64,000 bases of DNA from Winogradskyella tangerina (lineage in GTDB: Bacteria; Bacteroidota; Bacteroidia; Flavobacteriales; Flavobacteriaceae): NCBI RefSeq assembly GCF_003260205.1, contig NZ_QERF01000001.1:310001-374000 (forward strand), given 5' to 3'. Positions 60,779-64,000 of the stretch are shown piece by piece. A program made the translations under genes and the position numbers. Under the pieces are notes generated by a model that was given only the letters and a program-made list of their open reading frames with translations, was not told where the DNA came from and did not search any database. The stretch's first letter is position 1; the number at the start of each line of letters is the position of its first letter.

Positions 60779-62431
60779 ATGAAAACTAAATATTTAAATT
60801 TTAAAGCTATGATGAAAAGAACGACAGTGTTTCTATGCGTTGCATTCTTAAGCTTGGTAGTGGTACAATCTTGTGCCGACCGCTTAGAATTGCAGCCTGA
60901 AGATGAGAGACTTGTTGGTGATGCTGCTTTCGAAGATCCAGCTGCTTATGAAGAGTTCCTCGGTAAATTATATGCCGGGATTTCATTGAGTGGACAGGAA
61001 GGACCAGCGGGTTCACCAGATTTAGCAGGTCTCGATGAAGGGTTTTCCAATTACCTAAGATTGTATTGGAAAATGCAAGAACTTACAACCGATGAGGCAA
61101 TTATCGGATGGAATGACGGAACTATACAAGATTTACATAATCAGGTATGGACGTCTGGTAACGAGTTTATTCGTACCATGTACAGTAGAATTATGTATCA
61201 AGTTGCACTTTGTAACGAATACTTAAGACAAACTACTGATGGTAAATTAGACAGCAGAGGTGTTGGCGCTGATTTAAGAGCTGAAATTCAGATCTATCGC
61301 GCAGAAGCTAGATTCTTACGTGCTTTGTCTTACTGGCATGCAATGGATTTATTTGCTAATCCACCTTTCGTGACGGAACAAGATCCTATTGGAGCATTTT
61401 TACCGCCACAAATTCAACGCGCAGATCTTTTTGCTTATATCGAAGCTGAATTGTTAGACATTATTGACGATATGGCTCAGGCTAATGCAGATCCTGTAGT
61501 ATATTATGGTAGAGCAGATCGTGCTGCTGCATGGATGCTTTTAGCTAAACTTTATCTTAATGCTGAAGTTTACACTGGTACTGCAAGATATGCTGATGCC
61601 TTAACTTATGTAAATAATGTAATCGGTGCAGGTTATTCAATTGATACCTCTATCCCATACTTCCACTCATTCTTAGCTGACAACTCAACTAATGGTGCTC
61701 AGTCTGAAGTGATTTTTACAATTCCATTTGATGGTTTAAGAACACAAGCTTTTGGTGGAATGACATTCATGACACACGCACCTGTAGGTGGAACAATGAA
61801 TGACGTTGCTACTTCTTTCTTCGGAATTAATGGTGGATGGTTCGGTATTAGAACTACACCAACATTTGTGGAGTTATTCCCAGGTGAAGAGAACTCTGAT
61901 GACGGTAGAGCATTAATTTGGACAGATGGTCAAAATAAAGACATCAATACAGTAAGTATGTTTACTGACGGATATGGTTTATTCAAATACAGAAATGTTG
62001 ACGTAGATGGTAACCAAGGTTCTGATACCTCTGGAGATCATACTGATATCGACTTCCCAATGTTCAGATTGGCAGATGCCTACTTAATGTATGCTGAGAT
62101 TGTAGCACGAGGTGCTGGTGGTGATGCCAATACTGCTGCTACTTATGTTAATATGCTAAGAGAGCGTGCTTATGGTAACACAAGTGGAAATATTTCTGCT
62201 GGTGATATTACATTAGACTTTGTTCTTGATGAACGTGGAAGAGAATTATATTGGGAAGCTCACAGAAGAACTGACCTTATTAGATTTAATAGATTCTCTG
62301 ACAACGGCATTTGGCAGTGGAAAGGAGGAGTACAACCAGGTACAACTACTGAATCATTTAGAGATATCATGCCTATTCCTGAAACAGATTTAGGCTTAAA
62401 CACTAACTTAGAACAAAACCCTGGATACTAA
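60779..62431 (+). CDS. susD: SusD/RagB-type surface glycan-binding lipoprotein
   Basis: A 550-residue lipoprotein with lipobox V-Q-S-C and the family mark L-E-L-Q-P-E-D. The central TPR-like helices contain A-E-A-R-F-L-R-A-L-S-Y-W, and the C-terminus has L-D-E-R-G-R-E-L-Y-W-E-A-H-R-R-T-D-L-I-R-F. It binds glucans and closes over SusC. ATG 60779 lies eight bases after susC; a later ATG-ATG pair at 60809/60812 would give a more compact signal peptide, so the true start is uncertain by ten or eleven residues. Confidence 0.95.
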   Translation: MKTKYLNFKAMMKRTTVFLCVAFLSLVVVQSCADRLELQPEDERLVGDAAFEDPAAYEEFLGKLYAGISLSGQEGPAGSPDLAGLDEGFSNYLRLYWKMQELTTDEAIIGWNDGTIQDLHNQVWTSGNEFIRTMYSRIMYQVALCNEYLRQTTDGKLDSRGVGADLRAEIQIYRAEARFLRALSYWHAMDLFANPPFVTEQDPIGAFLPPQIQRADLFAYIEAELLDIIDDMAQANADPVVYYGRADRAAAWMLLAKLYLNAEVYTGTARYADALTYVNNVIGAGYSIDTSIPYFHSFLADNSTNGAQSEVIFTIPFDGLRTQAFGGMTFMTHAPVGGTMNDVATSFFGINGGWFGIRTTPTFVELFPGEENSDDGRALIWTDGQNKDINTVSMFTDGYGLFKYRNVDVDGNQGSDTSGDHTDIDFPMFRLADAYLMYAEIVARGAGGDANTAATYVNMLRERAYGNTSGNISAGDITLDFVLDERGRELYWEAHRRTDLIRFNRFSDNGIWQWKGGVQPGTTTESFRDIMPIPETDLGLNTNLEQNPGY

Positions 62432-62455
62432 TCCAACAATTAATTAATAATAAAC

Positions 62456-63790
62456 ATGAAAAAATTATCAATTATAGGCCTTTTCATCTTTGCCTTAATA
62501 AACTTTAACAGTTGTGAAATGGAAGATGACGTTGTTTTCACAACTCAAGACCCGGCTGGATTTGTATTCACCAACTCGACTTTAAATAGTTATTTATTAT
62601 CACCATTAACATCAAGCAATTTAGGTGAGCGTTTTACTTGGGGCGCTGCTGATTTTGGTGTACCAACTAACGTTACTTACGAACTTCAAAGTTCTGCTGT
62701 AGGTGACTTCTCTGATGCTGAAGTTGTAGCAACAACTATCGAAAACGAAGCTGCTATGACTATTGGTCAAATGATGAATGTGGCGATGGCAGCAGGTTTA
62801 GATGCTGATCCAGATTCTCCTGCTCCAAATGTTGGAACAATCTCTGTAAGATTAAGAGCATTTGTAGGTGACGGTGGTCAGGAAGCATTTTCTGATGCAT
62901 TAGTACTTAATGTTGAACTTTTAGAAGACACTGGCGGTGGCGGTGGTGGTATCACAATCGCTGAACTAGGAGTTGTAGGTTCTGGTTACAACAACTGGGG
63001 AGCATATGCTGATGGATTCTTCTACACTACTGATACTCCAGATGTATATGTAGCTTACGTTACATTAGTAGATGGTGAGATCAAGTTCAGATTAAATAAC
63101 GACTGGGGAACTAACTATGGAGGTTCTGGTGGAACTTTAGAATTAGATGGTGCTAACATTGCTGTAACTGCAGGTGACTACAGAATTACAGTTGATTTAG
63201 CTAACCTTACTTATGAAATTGAGGCCTATTCTTGGGGTGTTGTAGGATCTGCATTCAACGATTGGGGTGGTGCAGGACCAGATGGTAAATTCTACTATGA
63301 CTATACGACAAACACATTCAAAAAAGGTATCCGTTTAATGGATGGTGAAATGAAGGTTCGTTTCAACAACGATTGGGGATTAAACTATGGAGATACTGGA
63401 GCTGATGGAACTATCGATCAAGATGGTGACAATATTGCTGTATCTGCAGGTCACTACCTTTTAACTTTGGATTTAGTTAACGGAACAATCTCTATCGATG
63501 ACACAGCTAGTGTATTTGGTGTTGTAGGTTCTGGTTTTAACGACTGGGGTGGTGCAGGACCAGATTTCTCACTAACTGAAATCCAAGAAGGAGTTTACTA
63601 TGGAGATATAGTTACGCTTCTAGATGGTGAAATTAAGTTTAGAGCTAACAACGATTGGGGATTAAACTACGGTGACTCTGGTGCTGACGGTATCATTGAT
63701 CAAGATGGAGATAACATTCCTTCTACTGCTGGACCTGCAAGAGTATGGTTAGATCTTAACACTGGAGAATATTCAGTATTACAATTCTAA
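62456..63790 (+). CDS. susE: SusE/SusF-like starch-binding outer membrane lipoprotein
   Basis: A 444-residue lipoprotein (N-S-C-E-M-E-D-D, Cys20, acidic after Cys as in surface-exposed lipoproteins). An N-terminal SusE-type immunoglobulin-like domain (about 25-155) and a Gly-rich linker are followed by three tandem starch-binding modules that start at residues 172, 261 and 355. Each contains G-V-V-G-S-x-x-N-x-W-G and V-R-x-N-N-D-W-G-x-N-Y-G or a close variant. The repeated aromatic Trp residues are likely glucan-stacking. It holds starch at the surface for SusCD. Confidence 0.9.
   Translation: MKKLSIIGLFIFALINFNSCEMEDDVVFTTQDPAGFVFTNSTLNSYLLSPLTSSNLGERFTWGAADFGVPTNVTYELQSSAVGDFSDAEVVATTIENEAAMTIGQMMNVAMAAGLDADPDSPAPNVGTISVRLRAFVGDGGQEAFSDALVLNVELLEDTGGGGGGITIAELGVVGSGYNNWGAYADGFFYTTDTPDVYVAYVTLVDGEIKFRLNNDWGTNYGGSGGTLELDGANIAVTAGDYRITVDLANLTYEIEAYSWGVVGSAFNDWGGAGPDGKFYYDYTTNTFKKGIRLMDGEMKVRFNNDWGLNYGDTGADGTIDQDGDNIAVSAGHYLLTLDLVNGTISIDDTASVFGVVGSGFNDWGGAGPDFSLTEIQEGVYYGDIVTLLDGEIKFRANNDWGLNYGDSGADGIIDQDGDNIPSTAGPARVWLDLNTGEYSVLQF
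62969..63790 (+). repeat. Three tandem starch-binding modules in susE
   Basis: Coding repeats of about 89, 94 and 90 residues start at nucleotides 62969, 63236 and 63518. The second and third share near-identical stretches (N-D-W-G-G-A-G-P-D and D-W-G-L-N-Y-G-D), pointing to recent duplication or gene conversion between them. Confidence 0.8.
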
Positions 63791-63823
63791 TTTCAATCTC
63801 GTTTAAATGAGATAAGCTAATAT

Positions 63824-63857
63824 AAAAGGCATGTTGATTAATTGGCATGCCTTTTTT
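63824..63857 (+). terminator. Strong intrinsic terminator after susE
   Basis: A perfect 10-bp stem (AAAAGGCATG/CATGCCTTTT, arms 63824-63833 and 63846-63855) with a 12-base loop and a T-run at 63852-63857. It lies 33 bases after the susE stop and 14 bases before the next ATG. Confidence 0.8.
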
Positions 63858-63870
63858 ACAAAAAAATGTT

Positions 63871-64000
63871 ATGAATAAAATTTTACCTTTTCTTATTACC
63901 TTCGTTACGTTTGGAGCGTTCGCTCAACAACAGACTGTAGCCTATGAAATTGATCCGTGTACCTTTACGGAAGGTGAATCCGTGACTATTACCTTCGATG
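63871..64000 (+). CDS. Secreted protein, start only (likely alpha-glucan enzyme)
   Basis: The frame begins with ATG 63871 and runs off the right edge after 43 codons. A signal peptide is clear (M-N-K-I-L-P-F-L-I-T-F, cut near A-F-A-Q), followed by V-A-Y-E-I-D-P-C-T-F-T-E-G-E-S-V-T-I-T-F-D. This looks like the first strand of a beta-sandwich domain such as precedes extracellular GH13 alpha-amylases after susE in related loci. The family cannot be fixed from this piece. An ATG at 63866 gives an immediate stop and is not used. Expression probably depends on read-through of the terminator or on its own promoter. Confidence 0.65.
   Translation, partial: MNKILPFLITFVTFGAFAQQQTVAYEIDPCTFTEGESVTITFD

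Overview
The window looks like a chromosomal segment of a marine-type member of the Flavobacteriaceae (Bacteroidetes). It is AT-rich, has weak Shine-Dalgarno signals, shows several TAnnTTTG-like -7 boxes, and carries many Bacteroidetes-type lipoproteins, a SusC/SusD/SusE system, a mevalonate pathway pair and flavobacterial DUF families. Coding density is very high. No gap between genes exceeds about 270 bases, and I saw no rRNA, tRNA, CRISPR array, transposase or phage gene.

Region 1 (1-8277). The end of a DUF547 gene and a TIGR04283-type glycosyltransferase lead on the + strand, followed by a carboxypeptidase-regulatory-domain protein. A minus-strand block follows: a phosphoesterase, a one-POTRA Omp85-like protein, a small lipoprotein coupled to a GH113-like lipoprotein, an outer-membrane barrel and a second DUF547 protein.

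Region 2 (8411-16289). A + strand run with overlapping stop/start codons joins a FAD oxidoreductase, a NapH/NosR-like polyferredoxin membrane protein, a YwqK/MORN-type repeat protein and two GT2 glycosyltransferases. A GT-C type integral membrane glycosyltransferase lies just beyond a reversed SRPBCC gene. It reads as a redox plus glycan-assembly module with no function I can name.

Region 3 (16286-30161). Small conserved genes, a transglutaminase-like protein and an RluB-like pseudouridine synthase whose catalytic Asp reads as Gly. A nitrilase and a UbiA prenyltransferase are followed by mevalonate-pathway GHMP proteins (kinase and decarboxylase), DUF1697 and a BaiN/HI0933-type flavoprotein. 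A beta-propeller-like lipoprotein comes next. Last is a 1225-residue protein that appears to combine a phosphoesterase, a kinase-like segment and an outer-membrane barrel.

Region 4 (30293-39286). A compact minus-strand stress operon runs SelO, DUF427, alpha/beta-hydrolase-OsmC fusion, EgtB, EgtD (ergothioneine). It is followed by an HD-domain/PycTM membrane protein and a convergent GAF-domain protein.

Region 5 (39386-64000). A large alpha-glucan utilisation locus. Transcribed leftward after lacI are an SLC45-like MFS transporter, beta-phosphoglucomutase, GH65 maltose phosphorylase, GH13, an esterase, GH31, three more GH13 enzymes and GH97. Transcribed rightward are susC, susD, susE and the start of a further secreted protein. 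The implied flow is: SusCDE bind and import starch fragments; lipoprotein and periplasmic GH13/GH31/GH97 enzymes trim them; the MFS carrier brings maltose into the cytoplasm; GH65 splits it by phosphorolysis to glucose and beta-glucose-1-phosphate; and PgmB makes glucose-6-phosphate. A perfect 18-bp palindrome of LacI-operator type sits upstream of susC.
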